DNA from: DAOUJW01 sp034422115
Lineage (GTDB): Bacteria; Chloroflexota; Dehalococcoidia; Lucifugimonadales; UBA2985
NCBI GenBank assembly: GCA_034422115.1
Contig: DAOUJW010000009.1
Coordinates: 124,001-188,000 of the forward strand
Length of the DNA: 64,000 nt
Reading direction: 5' to 3'
Below, one piece after another: positions 8,982 to 17,421 of this stretch. Positions within the stretch are counted from its first letter, which is position 1. Every line of letters begins with the position of its first letter. Both the position numbers and the translations under genes were made by a program. A model generated the notes under the pieces. The model ran no database searches. It saw only the letters and a program-made list of their open reading frames with translations, and was not told the DNA's origin.

Positions 8982-9615
8982 TCTTGTCGGCGAAGTTTAC
9001 CACATAGTGTCTGCGATAGAGGCAAGACAACTAAACCGTGGTCAGATATGTTGGGCCCCAGTTGGATATCTGTCGTCACAGCTACAAAGCATTGACCTGA
9101 GTTCACATAACCCCCGAGACGAACGTCTAAATCAGTATTCTATATCGACCCATGAACCAGACGACCAGTCAGTGTTTAATCACGTGCCCGTGCACGAGTT
9201 GAAACTACAGCACAACGAGGCTCTCTTGGTAAATAGGGTAAAACGTCGTCCGGTCATCATCATGTCTCAGAAGAACGAAGGCTGGACAAGGGCAGGTCCT
9301 AGGCTAGCTGAACGTGGCTTGGTTTGTCTGCCAATATACAGCTTTCACCCAAATGACACTACAGAGTTTCGCAGGAGGATACAGGCACAAGAGTACCCTT
9401 GGTGGATATATATTCCAGAACACGCAGGGTTCCAGGAAGGCTTCGCTCGTCTTGATCGGCTGCAAACGATCGAGGAGACACATCTTGAACCTACAAGGCG
9501 TTCGCTGACTGATGATGCGTTGTGGTTTGTTTCTGAGTGGTTGAGGTACTATCTGACTGAAGAGATCGACGATCTTCTATTTGAGTATCGTCAGAACTTG
9601 GTGCAGAGTCTCTAA
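8941..9615 (+). CDS. PemK/MazF-like protein, putative toxin of the Panacea pair
   Basis: 224 residues, not assigned by any clear full-length family I know. The middle shows the order of elements expected of a PemK/MazF SH3-like barrel: a strand ending NRVKRRPVIIMSQ (compare the K-RPxLVxS block), a strand GLVCLPIYSF (compare VCPITS), an acidic-aromatic strand PWWIYIPE, then EGFARLDRLQTI (compare the D-Q/R-hRTh block) and a C-terminal helix. A ~85-residue N-terminal extension precedes it. The 41-base overlap with the Panacea gene and low G+C mark it as the partner in a mobile two-gene module. Toxin (mRNA interferase) activity is inferred; a non-catalytic relative is possible. Confidence 0.5.
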   Translation: MASAIKGTAKSVIDLVGEVYHIVSAIEARQLNRGQICWAPVGYLSSQLQSIDLSSHNPRDERLNQYSISTHEPDDQSVFNHVPVHELKLQHNEALLVNRVKRRPVIIMSQKNEGWTRAGPRLAERGLVCLPIYSFHPNDTTEFRRRIQAQEYPWWIYIPEHAGFQEGFARLDRLQTIEETHLEPTRRSLTDDALWFVSEWLRYYLTEEIDDLLFEYRQNLVQSL

Positions 9616-9750
9616 TGAAAACCTAAACCCTTCAATGTATAGAATCCACTAAACTACTCTTCTTGTCGTTCTGCTCACTGGCATATACTATGGGCGTTAG
9701 AAGCTAAGCAGCAGAATAACACGAGAGATACGCAAAAGTTAAAGTGTGGC

Positions 9751-9779
9751 TAGCTATATGATGGATGTAGATATATAAT
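9751..9779 (+). promoter_or_regulatory. possible promoter upstream of asd
   Basis: A perfect TATAAT at 9774-9779 lies in the A+T-rich 207-base gap before asd; the best -35 at 17 bases is a weak TAGCTA (9751-9756). It would restore expression of asd-dapA after the insertion. The rest of the gap shows nothing else I can identify. Confidence 0.35.
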
Positions 9780-9822
9780 CCCTATAAGAAAGGCGTAACT
9801 TCAACAGATCAGGTGGGATCAA

Positions 9823-10851
9823 ATGAGCTTTAGAGTTGCAATAGTCGGCGCGACCGGCCTGGTGGGAGGAGAGTTTCTCAGGATTCTTGAGGAGAGGAAG
9901 TTCCCCATGGACTCCCTCCGCCTCTACGCCTCGGATCGGTCCGCGGGCAAGCGCATCAGCTTCATGGGCGAAGAGTTGGTTGTGGAGGAGACGAGCGACG
10001 ACTCCTTCGACAACATCGACATTGCCCTCTTCTCCGCGGGCGGCGACATCAGCAGGCGCTTCTCCCCGGTGGCGGCGAAGGCGGGCGCGGTCGCAATCGA
10101 CAACAGCTCCGCCTTCAGGATGGACCCGGAGGTGCCCCTGGTTGTGCCGGAGGTCAACGCCGGCGACATCGATTCGCACAAGGGCATTATCGCCAATCCC
10201 AACTGCTCCACCATCCAGATGGTGGTGGCCCTTGACCCGCTGCACAGGGTGAACCCCATACAGCGCATCGTCGTGTCCACCTACCAGGCAGTGTCCGGCA
10301 CAGGCGCGGCCGCCGTTGACGAGCTGCGGGAGCAGATCGCCGTTATCGCTGAGGGCAGGCAGGACGAGGTCGCGCCAAAGGCGTACCCGCACCAGATTGC
10401 CTACAACGCCCTGCCCTTTGTGGAGAGCTTCCTGGACAACGACTACACCACCGAGGAGTGGAAGATGGTCCAGGAGACCCGCAAGATTATGCACGAGCCG
10501 GAGATGCCGGTGTGCGCCACCTGCGTGCGCGTGCCCGTGTACACCAGCCACGGCGAGGCCGTGAACGTGGAGTTCAGCCGGCCCATGTCCGCCGAGGAGG
10601 CCAGGGAGATTTTGGCCTCCGCGCCCGGGGTCACGGTGCAGGACAACCCCGGCGACCAGCACTATCCGCTGCCCCTCTCGGCCGCGGGCACGGACGACGT
10701 GTTCGTAGGTCGCATCAGGAAGGACTTCTCCCACCCAAGCGGCCTGGCCATGTGGGTGGTGGCGGACAACCTGCGGAAGGGCGCGGCCCTGAACGCCGTA
10801 CAGATAGCAGAGGCTATGGTCAGGCAGGAGATGCTTACACCAACCAAATAG
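9823..10851 (+). CDS. asd: aspartate-semialdehyde dehydrogenase
   Basis: 342 residues. Converts L-aspartyl phosphate to aspartate semialdehyde with NADPH, the branch point for lysine/DAP, threonine and methionine. N-terminal Rossmann motif VGATGLVGGEF; active-site Cys128 in IANPNCSTIQM; the substrate-binding region and the general-base His in the segment YTSHGEAVNVEF. ATG at 9823 has AGGTGGG just upstream. Followed after 12 bases by dapA, so these two form an operon; the gap before it is A+T-rich and belongs to the inserted module. Confidence 0.96.
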   Translation: MSFRVAIVGATGLVGGEFLRILEERKFPMDSLRLYASDRSAGKRISFMGEELVVEETSDDSFDNIDIALFSAGGDISRRFSPVAAKAGAVAIDNSSAFRMDPEVPLVVPEVNAGDIDSHKGIIANPNCSTIQMVVALDPLHRVNPIQRIVVSTYQAVSGTGAAAVDELREQIAVIAEGRQDEVAPKAYPHQIAYNALPFVESFLDNDYTTEEWKMVQETRKIMHEPEMPVCATCVRVPVYTSHGEAVNVEFSRPMSAEEAREILASAPGVTVQDNPGDQHYPLPLSAAGTDDVFVGRIRKDFSHPSGLAMWVVADNLRKGAALNAVQIAEAMVRQEMLTPTK

Positions 10852-10863
10852 GAGGTAGGTACT

Positions 10864-11766
10864 ATGGTTAACGTGGGCAGACTCATTACGGCAATGGTTA
10901 CGCCCTTTGATGGGCAGGGGCAAGTGGACTACGCCCAGGCTAAGCGTCTGGCTTCCTCCCTGCTGGAGTCCGGCAGCGATGGGCTGGTGGTCTCCGGCAC
11001 CACCGGCGAGTCGCCCACCCTGACCACCGAGGAGAAGCTGAGGCTCTTCAGCGAAATCAAGTCCGAGCTTGGCGACCGCGGGGCCGTCGTTGCCGGCACG
11101 GGCAACTACAACACGGCGGAGAGCATCGAGCTGACCCGGGAGGCGGAGCGCGCGGGCGCCGACGCCTGCCTGCTGGTGGTGCCTTACTACAACAAGCCCA
11201 CCCAGGAGGGCCTGTACCAGCACTTCAAGGCCATCGCGGAGAGCACCGCCCTGCCCTGCATCCTGTACAACGTGCCCAGCCGCACCATCACAAGCCTCTC
11301 CTGGGAGATCACCGTCAAGCTGGCCCAGGTGGACAACATAATTGGCGTCAAGGAGGCCAGCGGCGACTTCGACCAGATTGCCCGCATCATCTCCGGCGCG
11401 CCCAAAGACTTCCGCGTCTGGAGCGGCAACGACAACGACACCTTCGGCATCATGTCCCTCGGCGGCTACGGCGTAGTCAGCGTGGCCTCTCACCTGGTGG
11501 GACGCCAGATCAAGGGGATGATGGACAACGTCCTGGCCGGGAAGACCTCGGAGGCCGCGGCTGAGCACCTGCGGATGATGTCCATCTTCAAGGGCCTGTT
11601 CATAGTGTCCAACCCCATCCCCGTGAAGTACAGCCTGAACCACGTTGGCTTCCAGGTGGGCAAGCCCCGGCTGCCCCTCACGGAGCCGGACGAGAAGACG
11701 GCTGAGCAGCTTCAGGCCATGCTCAAGGACTATCGCATAGACATCCCCGTGCCGGCCGGGGCATAG
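10864..11766 (+). CDS. dapA: 4-hydroxy-tetrahydrodipicolinate synthase
   Basis: 300 residues, a (beta/alpha)8 aldolase that condenses pyruvate with aspartate semialdehyde. The Schiff-base Lys is K163 in IIGVKEASGDF; Tyr135 of LYNVPSRT and the Thr pair of GTTGESPTL (residues 46-47) complete the proton relay, and PYYNKPTQEG is the family block. A strong AGGAGG precedes the ATG. It is the product-taking partner of asd 12 bases upstream, and dapB would act on its product. No lysC or dapF is in the window. Confidence 0.97.
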   Translation: MVNVGRLITAMVTPFDGQGQVDYAQAKRLASSLLESGSDGLVVSGTTGESPTLTTEEKLRLFSEIKSELGDRGAVVAGTGNYNTAESIELTREAERAGADACLLVVPYYNKPTQEGLYQHFKAIAESTALPCILYNVPSRTITSLSWEITVKLAQVDNIIGVKEASGDFDQIARIISGAPKDFRVWSGNDNDTFGIMSLGGYGVVSVASHLVGRQIKGMMDNVLAGKTSEAAAEHLRMMSIFKGLFIVSNPIPVKYSLNHVGFQVGKPRLPLTEPDEKTAEQLQAMLKDYRIDIPVPAGA

Positions 11767-11813
11767 GATTGGAAACGACTAGGGTTTTGCCAAGACCGCT
11801 TAAGGGAATGAAA

Positions 11814-11900
11814 GTGTACCCCCATCCTAACCTTCCCCCTTGGAGGGGGAAGGGACATTTCTCTCCCCCTTGAGGGGGAGAGTTAGAGAGGGGGTGTACC
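11814..11900. repeat. G/C-run double palindrome (repeat family A)
   Basis: Two near-perfect hairpins, 11831-11853 (CCTTCCCC / GGGGAAGG arms) and 11861-11882 (CTCTCCCCC / GGGGGAGAG arms), flanked by GTGTACCCCC and GGGGGTGTAC. A related copy lies at 45372-45448. Fills the gap between dapA and thiI and could act as a terminator-like or REP element. Confidence 0.75.
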
Positions 11901-11954
11901 CTCATGCTCTCTGATTCCCTCACGACGTAGTCTAAAGTCGGCTGCCAAACGCCC

Positions 11955-13163
11955 ATGAGTTACCCGCACAACTCCGTAATTGTTCGCGTCCACGAGATAG
12001 CGCTCAAGGGCAAGAACCGCCCCACGTTCTTCACGCAGCTTGCCCGCAACATCAAGGAGGCTCTGCGCGGGCTGCCGGTGAGCCGCGTCGGCAAGCGGCA
12101 CATGGGCGTGGAGATAACCCTGCAGCCGGATACGCCCTGGGACGAGCTTTGCGAAAGGCTCGGCCAGGTGTTCGGCGTGGTCAAGTTCTACCGCTGCTAC
12201 AAGCTGCCTCCCAACCTTGACGCTATCAGGGAGTTCATAGCGGAGGAGATTTCCAGGCTGAGCTTCAACTCCTTCCGCATCACGTCCAAGCGCGGCAACA
12301 AGTCCTTTCCATTGACCTCTCCACAGATAAACCACGACCTGGGCGCGCTGGTGCAGCATCTTACCGGCGCGGAGGTCAGTCTGAAGGACCCGGAGGTCAA
12401 CGTCTTCGTGGAGATACTGCCGCGAGAGGCCCTGGTGTACTTCAAGGAGGAGCGCGGCCCTGGCGGGATGCCGGTGGGAGTCGGCGGCAGGGTGGTTGCG
12501 CTGCTGTCCGGCGGCATAGACTCGCCGGTGGCGGCGTGGCGGATGATGAAGCGCGGCTGCGAGGTCACCTTTGTCCACTTCCACAGCTTCCCCCTTGTGG
12601 ACGGCACCTCCCGCGAGAAGGCCAGGGAGATAGTCGAACTTCTGAACAGGCACCAGTTCCGCTCCAGGCTGCTGCTTGTGCCCTTTGCAGACGTGCAGCG
12701 GGACATCATCCTCTCGGTGCCACCGGCGTACAGGGTGGTGGTCTACCGGCGGTTCATGGCCCGGATATCCCAGCGCATAGCACGGGAGCGCGGCGCAAAG
12801 GCCCTGGTCACTGGCGAAAGCCTGGGGCAGGTTGGCTCCCAGACCCTTGAGAACATGGTGACCGTCAGGAGCGTGCTCGATATGCCGATGTTCAGCCCCC
12901 TGATTGGGATGGACAAGCAGGAGATAGTGACCGAAGCCCGCGCCATCGGTACCTTCCCAATCTCCATTATCCCGGACGAGGACTGCTGCACCCTATTCGT
13001 CCCCCGTCACCCCACCACTCGCACCGTCCCCGAAGAAGTGGAGCGCCTGGAGTCCGCCCTGGACATCGACGCCCTGGTGGAGCGCGCGGCGGCCCAGGCC
13101 GAGGTCGTGGACTTCACAACCAGGGCCCCTTCTCCCAGGCGCGGCTCCCTGGTCGCCGGCTAG
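11955..13163 (+). CDS. thiI: tRNA 4-thiouridine synthase / thiamine sulfur carrier enzyme
   Basis: 402 residues. ThiI adenylates U8 of tRNA and moves sulfur to it, and in many bacteria also sulfurates ThiS. N-terminal ferredoxin-like and THUMP domains (about 1-165) are followed by the PP-loop ATPase with SGGIDSPVAAW (near residue 180) and GESLGQVGSQTLENM. The conserved Cys pair region EDCCTLFVPRHP is present. There is no C-terminal rhodanese domain, so this is the short, Bacillus-like form that needs a separate sulfur donor. Starts with ATG after the repeat at 11814-11900. Confidence 0.95.
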   Translation: MSYPHNSVIVRVHEIALKGKNRPTFFTQLARNIKEALRGLPVSRVGKRHMGVEITLQPDTPWDELCERLGQVFGVVKFYRCYKLPPNLDAIREFIAEEISRLSFNSFRITSKRGNKSFPLTSPQINHDLGALVQHLTGAEVSLKDPEVNVFVEILPREALVYFKEERGPGGMPVGVGGRVVALLSGGIDSPVAAWRMMKRGCEVTFVHFHSFPLVDGTSREKAREIVELLNRHQFRSRLLLVPFADVQRDIILSVPPAYRVVVYRRFMARISQRIARERGAKALVTGESLGQVGSQTLENMVTVRSVLDMPMFSPLIGMDKQEIVTEARAIGTFPISIIPDEDCCTLFVPRHPTTRTVPEEVERLESALDIDALVERAAAQAEVVDFTTRAPSPRRGSLVAG

Positions 13164-13199
13164 CGTGCTGTCGTTGCCAAATGGTGTAAACTAGAGGAA

Positions 13200-13598
13200 A
13201 TGTACAGAGGCAGCAATGGGTCAAGGGATGATTGGTCGTACCGGGCCCAGAGCAGGGTGTTCCTGGCCAAGGCGTCCGAGAATATACAGAATGACGACCT
13301 GACCATGGCCTCGGAGAATGGCTGGGGAGCAGCGGCCCTGATCATGAAGGCTGTGGCAGAGGACCGGGGCTGGGAGCACTACGGCGAGAGGCTTCTGTAC
13401 GACATCGCCGACCGGCTAATCGAGGAGGCCAATGACCAGGATCTGAGGCGCCTGTTTACGTCGGTAGACAAGCTGCACACCAACTTCTACGAGGACCAGC
13501 TCAGCCGGGAAGCCGTGGAGGACCTTCTCCGAGACGCAGCCCGCTTCGTCACCAGGATGGAACGTCTGCTGGATACGAGCCAGTCTGGCTCAGGATAG
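13200..13598 (+). CDS. PaREP1/HEPN-like small helical protein
   Basis: 132 residues, all-helical. The block ASENGWGAAALIMKAVAEDRGW, then LIEEANDQDLRRLF, KLHTNFYEDQL and AARFVTRMERLL is the same as in the three paralogues at 62734-63886. This pattern fits the PaREP1 family, distant relatives of HEPN domains, whose function is unknown (related HEPN proteins pair with nucleotidyltransferases or act as RNases). No nucleotidyltransferase partner is next to it; it lies 37 bases after thiI and 51 bases before copA. No R-x4-6-H RNase motif is visible, so a catalytic role is doubtful. Confidence 0.65.
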   Translation: MYRGSNGSRDDWSYRAQSRVFLAKASENIQNDDLTMASENGWGAAALIMKAVAEDRGWEHYGERLLYDIADRLIEEANDQDLRRLFTSVDKLHTNFYEDQLSREAVEDLLRDAARFVTRMERLLDTSQSGSG

Positions 13599-13649
13599 CC
13601 CCTTTGATGTGGTAAGATTGTACTAACATACGCTGAAGGAACCCTAGCC

Positions 13650-16181
13650 GTGACCATCAAAGACCTGAAAATCGTCACTCTGCCCGTGGAGGGGATGACC
13701 TGCGCCGCCTGCGTCTCACACGTGGGCAACGCCCTCAAAGAGGTGGACGGCGTAGTCTCCGCGGAGGTCAACCTGGCAATGGAGCAGGCCACCGTGGAGT
13801 TCGACCCTGAGCGGGCCGCCATCCCCGACCTGATAGAGGCCGTCGACGACTCCGGGTACAAGGCCGGGGTGGCGCGCATCACGCTGAACATCGGCGGGAT
13901 GACGTGCGCCGCCTGCGTCTCACACGTGGGCAACGCCCTCCGTGAGGTGGACGGCGTGCTCACAGCCAGCGTCAACCTGGCCACGGAGCAAGCTACGGTG
14001 GAGTACGTCCCCGGGCCTGCCTCTCTGCCCGACATGAAGGCTATGGTCAGTGACGCAGGCTACTCCGTAGAGGGCGTAGATGATGAGGGAGCCGAAGGGG
14101 ACGAGGAGCGCCTGGCCCGCACCCGCGAGGTCAGGTCGCTTGCCCGCAAGGTGACCATCGCAGGCGTGGTTGGTGCAGTGATAATGGTCGCCATGTACAT
14201 CCCCCTTGAGACACTGCGGCTCACCTCCTTCCAGCTCAACTTCATCCTCTGGATACTGGCTACTCCTGTGCAATTCTGGATTGGGGCCACCTTCTACCAG
14301 AGCGCATGGGGCGCGCTGAAGCACCGCACCAGCAACATGAACACCCTCATCGCCATTGGCACCAGCGTTGCCTACGGCTACAGCGCGTTCCTCACCTTCT
14401 TTGAGGGCTACTTCGCTGACGCGCACCTGGTCCACGCCAACAGCGCGCTCAGCCACAGCACCGGTACCTATTTCGACGCCTCCGCCATCGTCATCTGCCT
14501 TGTGCTTCTGGGCCGCCTGCTGGAGGCCCGCGCCAAGGGCCAGACCTCAGAGGCCATTCGCAGGCTGATGGTCCTCCAGCCGAAGACCGCCAGGGTGGTG
14601 AGGGACGGCGTGGAAACCGATGTACCCATCGACGACGTCGCCCTCGGCGACATTCTGGTAGTGCGCCCGGGCGAGCGGATAGCCGTCGACGGCGAGGTGA
14701 CTGAGGGCGCATCCGCTGTCGATGAGTCCATGCTCACCGGAGAGAGCCTGCCCGTGGAGAAGGGCGTCGGCTCTCCCGTTTACGGCGCGACCATGAACAA
14801 GGTGGGCAGCTTCCGGTTCCGCGCCACGAGGATTGGCAAGGACACCGCCCTTGCCAGCATCATCCGGCTGGTGCAGGAGGCCCAGGGCTCCCAGGCCCCC
14901 ATCCAGCGTCTTGTGGACAAGGTGGCCAGCCGTTTTGTCCCCACCGTGCTGGCGATAGCCGCCGTCACCTTTGTGGGCTGGGTGGTCTGGGCCCCGGTGC
15001 CGCCGGTTGTGCCCATTGCCATTCTCAACCTAGTCGCCGTGCTGGTCATCGCCTGCCCCTGCGCCCTCGGCCTCGCCACTCCCACCGCCATAGTCGTGGG
15101 CATGGGCAAGGGCGCGGAGCGCGGCATCCTCATTCGCAACGCTGAGGCCCTGGAGCGCGCCTTCAAGCTCAACACTGTGGTGCTCGACAAGACCGGCACA
15201 CTCACCCTGGGCAGGCCGGCTGTAACGGACGCGGTCTCTCTCGATGTGACTGACGACGACCTTCTGCGACTGGCGGCGTCCGCCGAGCGCGGCTCTGAGC
15301 ACCCCCTGGGCAGGGCGCTGGTGGAAGCGGCCGGCGAGAGGTCGATCATCCTGGACGACGCCACCGACTTCCGCGCTCTGCCCGGGCACGGCGTCGAGGC
15401 CAGGGTCAATGGCTCGACGGTCGTCCTGGGCAATCCGTCGTTGATGAGCGAAAGAGGCGTATCTTTGGATAGCCTGGAGAGCCTTGGACGTGAGCTTTCG
15501 GCGCATGGCAAGACGCCCGTGTTCGTGGCTGTGGACGGCGCGGCGGCCGGCGTCATCGCCGTCGCAGACACCCTCAGGCCCGAGTCCCAAGAGGCCGTTG
15601 ACGCCATGCACAGGCTGGGGCTGGAGGTCATCATGCTCACCGGCGACGACCGGCGCACGGCGGAGGCCATAGCCGCGCAGGTGGGCATAGACCGGGTCAT
15701 TGCAGAGGTGCTGCCGGACCAGAAGGTGGACAAAATACGTGAGCTTCAGGAGGAGGGCAAGGTCGTGGCTATGGTTGGCGACGGCATCAACGACGCTCCC
15801 GCCCTGACCAGGGCCGATGTTGGCATTGCCCTGGGCACCGGCACGGACGTCGCCATCGCCGCCGCGGACGTGACCCTCATGCGCGGAGACCTTCGCGGCG
15901 TGCCACAGGCCATCGCCCTCTCAAAGGCCACCACCAGGACTATATGGCAGAACCTGTTCTGGGCCTTCGGCTACAACACAGTCCTCATTCCCGTGGCAGC
16001 CGGCCTGCTCTACGTACTTTTCCACCAGGTCCTCAGCACGGGCGTCCCGGACGGCCCTCTGCTGTACGTCCTGGGAGACTACGGCTTCCTCAACCCGGTC
16101 ATGGCCGCGGGCGCAATGGCCCTGAGCTCCGTCTCCGTGGTCACCAACTCTCTGCGACTGCGCAAGATCCAGCTAAGGTAG
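13650..16181 (+). CDS. copA: Cu(+)-exporting P1B-type ATPase
   Basis: 843 residues. Exports Cu(I) (or Ag) across the cytoplasmic membrane. Two N-terminal HMA metal-binding domains, each with GMTCAACVSHV (Cys18/Cys21 and Cys86/Cys89); eight expected membrane helices; the transmembrane metal site ACPCALG at residues 468-474; phosphorylation motif DKTGTLT with Asp513; hinge MVGDGINDAPAL. The CPC motif and paired HMA domains identify Cu rather than Zn/Cd. GTG start with AAGGA upstream. It heads a row of metal-related genes reaching 20387. No CsoR/CueR regulator is in the window. Confidence 0.95.
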   Translation: MTIKDLKIVTLPVEGMTCAACVSHVGNALKEVDGVVSAEVNLAMEQATVEFDPERAAIPDLIEAVDDSGYKAGVARITLNIGGMTCAACVSHVGNALREVDGVLTASVNLATEQATVEYVPGPASLPDMKAMVSDAGYSVEGVDDEGAEGDEERLARTREVRSLARKVTIAGVVGAVIMVAMYIPLETLRLTSFQLNFILWILATPVQFWIGATFYQSAWGALKHRTSNMNTLIAIGTSVAYGYSAFLTFFEGYFADAHLVHANSALSHSTGTYFDASAIVICLVLLGRLLEARAKGQTSEAIRRLMVLQPKTARVVRDGVETDVPIDDVALGDILVVRPGERIAVDGEVTEGASAVDESMLTGESLPVEKGVGSPVYGATMNKVGSFRFRATRIGKDTALASIIRLVQEAQGSQAPIQRLVDKVASRFVPTVLAIAAVTFVGWVVWAPVPPVVPIAILNLVAVLVIACPCALGLATPTAIVVGMGKGAERGILIRNAEALERAFKLNTVVLDKTGTLTLGRPAVTDAVSLDVTDDDLLRLAASAERGSEHPLGRALVEAAGERSIILDDATDFRALPGHGVEARVNGSTVVLGNPSLMSERGVSLDSLESLGRELSAHGKTPVFVAVDGAAAGVIAVADTLRPESQEAVDAMHRLGLEVIMLTGDDRRTAEAIAAQVGIDRVIAEVLPDQKVDKIRELQEEGKVVAMVGDGINDAPALTRADVGIALGTGTDVAIAAADVTLMRGDLRGVPQAIALSKATTRTIWQNLFWAFGYNTVLIPVAAGLLYVLFHQVLSTGVPDGPLLYVLGDYGFLNPVMAAGAMALSSVSVVTNSLRLRKIQLR

Positions 16182-16208
16182 CTCGTTTCTGCGAACAAGG
16201 AGGTCAAT

Positions 16209-16412
16209 ATGCTGCGAATACCCTTTCTGAGCGGCCGTGGCGACACGGAAACCGACCCGGTTTGCAAAATGGAGGTCGACGTCAAGAACCCGCGCGGCGG
16301 CACCCACGAGCACGAGGGGCATACCTACTACTTCTGCGCCCCCGGCTGTCGCGTGGCTTTCTCCAAGGAGCCGGAGGCGTACCTCTCCGGGGAGAAGAGC
16401 ATTGAGATGTGA
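16209..16412 (+). CDS. YHS-domain protein
   Basis: 67 residues. Contains a YHS domain: DPVCKMEVD, then GHTYYFCAPGCRVAFSKEPEAYL, with the Cys and the CxxxC-type pair that bind metal in this family. YHS domains often occur inside or beside copper ATPases. A strong AAGGAGGT precedes the ATG, and the gene follows copA by 27 bases, so it is likely in the same transcript and may chaperone copper or sense it. Cytoplasmic, no signal peptide. Confidence 0.85.
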   Translation: MLRIPFLSGRGDTETDPVCKMEVDVKNPRGGTHEHEGHTYYFCAPGCRVAFSKEPEAYLSGEKSIEM

Positions 16413-16436
16413 GACGCTTCAAGCCGGGCAGTTGAA

Positions 16437-16748
16437 GTGAACATTGAGCTTCTGTACTTCGAAGGATGTCCCCACTGGGAGACAACCCTGGAGGAGTTGC
16501 GCGACCTCCTGGCAGGGATGCGCGTGGACGACGAGGTCAATCTGATAGAGATAACCTCAAGGGAGGAGGCGGAGGACATGTGGTTTCCCGGCTCGCCCAC
16601 CATACGCATCGACGACGAGGACATTGACCCTGAGATTCCGGAGGCCACTTTCAGCCTTGAGTGCCGCATCTACGACGTGGAAGGCGAGCCCTCCGAGACG
16701 CCCCCAAGGGAGTGGATAATCGCCGCCATAGAGGCGGCCGCGGGCTAG
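16437..16748 (+). CDS. small thioredoxin-like protein
   Basis: 103 residues with the pattern of small thioredoxin-fold proteins of the alkylmercury-lyase-associated type: a first strand IELLYFEGCPHW, helix, strand, then the conserved Pro segment GSPTIRIDDEDIDP. It has a single Cys in the CxxC position (CPHW) and a second Cys at FSLECRIYD, so it is not a classical CxxC oxidoreductase. GTG start at 16437, 24 bases after the YHS gene. Position in the copper cluster suggests a role in metal or thiol handling; this is inference. Confidence 0.65.
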   Translation: MNIELLYFEGCPHWETTLEELRDLLAGMRVDDEVNLIEITSREEAEDMWFPGSPTIRIDDEDIDPEIPEATFSLECRIYDVEGEPSETPPREWIIAAIEAAAG

Positions 16749-16753
16749 CCAGA

Positions 16754-16838
16754 AATGGTCTGAACAAGTCCAACCACTCCCGCGAAGGCGGGAGTCCACG
16801 CACCTCTGGATTCCTGCCTGCGCAGTAATGGTCTGAAC
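16754..16838. repeat. ATTCCCGC-type palindromes (repeat family B)
   Basis: ACTCCCGCGAAGGCGGGAGT hairpin at 16776-16795, then a degenerate copy GATTCCTGCCTGCGCAG at 16808-16825; ATGGTCTGAAC occurs on both sides. Same family as 27177-27271, 32317-32392 and 52519-52584, but without the intact outer GTCA/TGAC ends. Confidence 0.65.
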
Positions 16839-16886
16839 TTCTTGCGATTCCGCACTGCGCCAGCTATCATGGATTCAAGGAGCCTG

Positions 16887-17354
16887 ATGGCTAACACACT
16901 TCCTTCAATCAATGCCCATCCGCTTGTTGTCCTCGCGCCCCTGTTTCTTGCGGTGGTCATTCTCCTCGCGCCCCTGGCCGCCGGCTACGCCTGGGTATCG
17001 GGAGGCCACGCAGGAGAGAGCCACGTGCACCGTCACCACCTGCTGGAGAAGCTCGCTCCCAACTCCCATCACCACGCGGTGGCGCGCCAGTCCCAGGGCG
17101 ACGCCGAGAGAGCGGAGGCAGGCGGCAGTGGCCTGAGCGTCATCCTGCACGGAGTCCCTGGCATAGCGCTGACGGCCGTGATGGCCCCGGCCTTCCTCCC
17201 CGATCTTGTCAGCTACTTTGAGATCGCTACGGCAGCTCTGCTCGCGGCTGCGATCGCCTCAGTAGTCCTCTCGTACCACGCTGTGCCGTTCCTGGTTAAC
17301 GCCAACCGGCCTCAGACGCAGCCCAACCCCCCGGACAGACCCCCAGCGGCGTAG
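16887..17354 (+). CDS. membrane protein with His-rich loop, unknown function
   Basis: 155 residues. About three hydrophobic stretches: near residues 8-35 (VVLAPLFLAVVILLAPLAAGYAW), 90-110 and 125-145. Between the first two is a short His-rich loop, GESHVHRHHLLEK and NSHHHAV, which could bind Cu or Zn. No family recognised. I place the start at the ATG at 16887 because AAGGAG lies five bases before it; ATG codons at 16842 region and 16869 are also in frame. Membership of the copper cluster is the only clue to role. Confidence 0.6.
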   Translation: MANTLPSINAHPLVVLAPLFLAVVILLAPLAAGYAWVSGGHAGESHVHRHHLLEKLAPNSHHHAVARQSQGDAERAEAGGSGLSVILHGVPGIALTAVMAPAFLPDLVSYFEIATAALLAAAIASVVLSYHAVPFLVNANRPQTQPNPPDRPPAA

Positions 17355-17421
17355 CTATAGGCCCCATCCATCCTTTCTTCTCTATTTGCGGGAAGGGCTA
17401 CGCCCTTCTCCGGTTAGCTAG

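Noticed and set aside
9754..11643. 629-codon open frame on the minus strand
   Set aside because: Shadow of asd and dapA on the opposite strand, both of which have all catalytic residues.
13200..13598. HEPN RNase with nucleotidyltransferase partner
   Set aside because: No R-x4-6-H motif in this protein and no MNT gene beside it; only the general PaREP1-like helical pattern can be supported.
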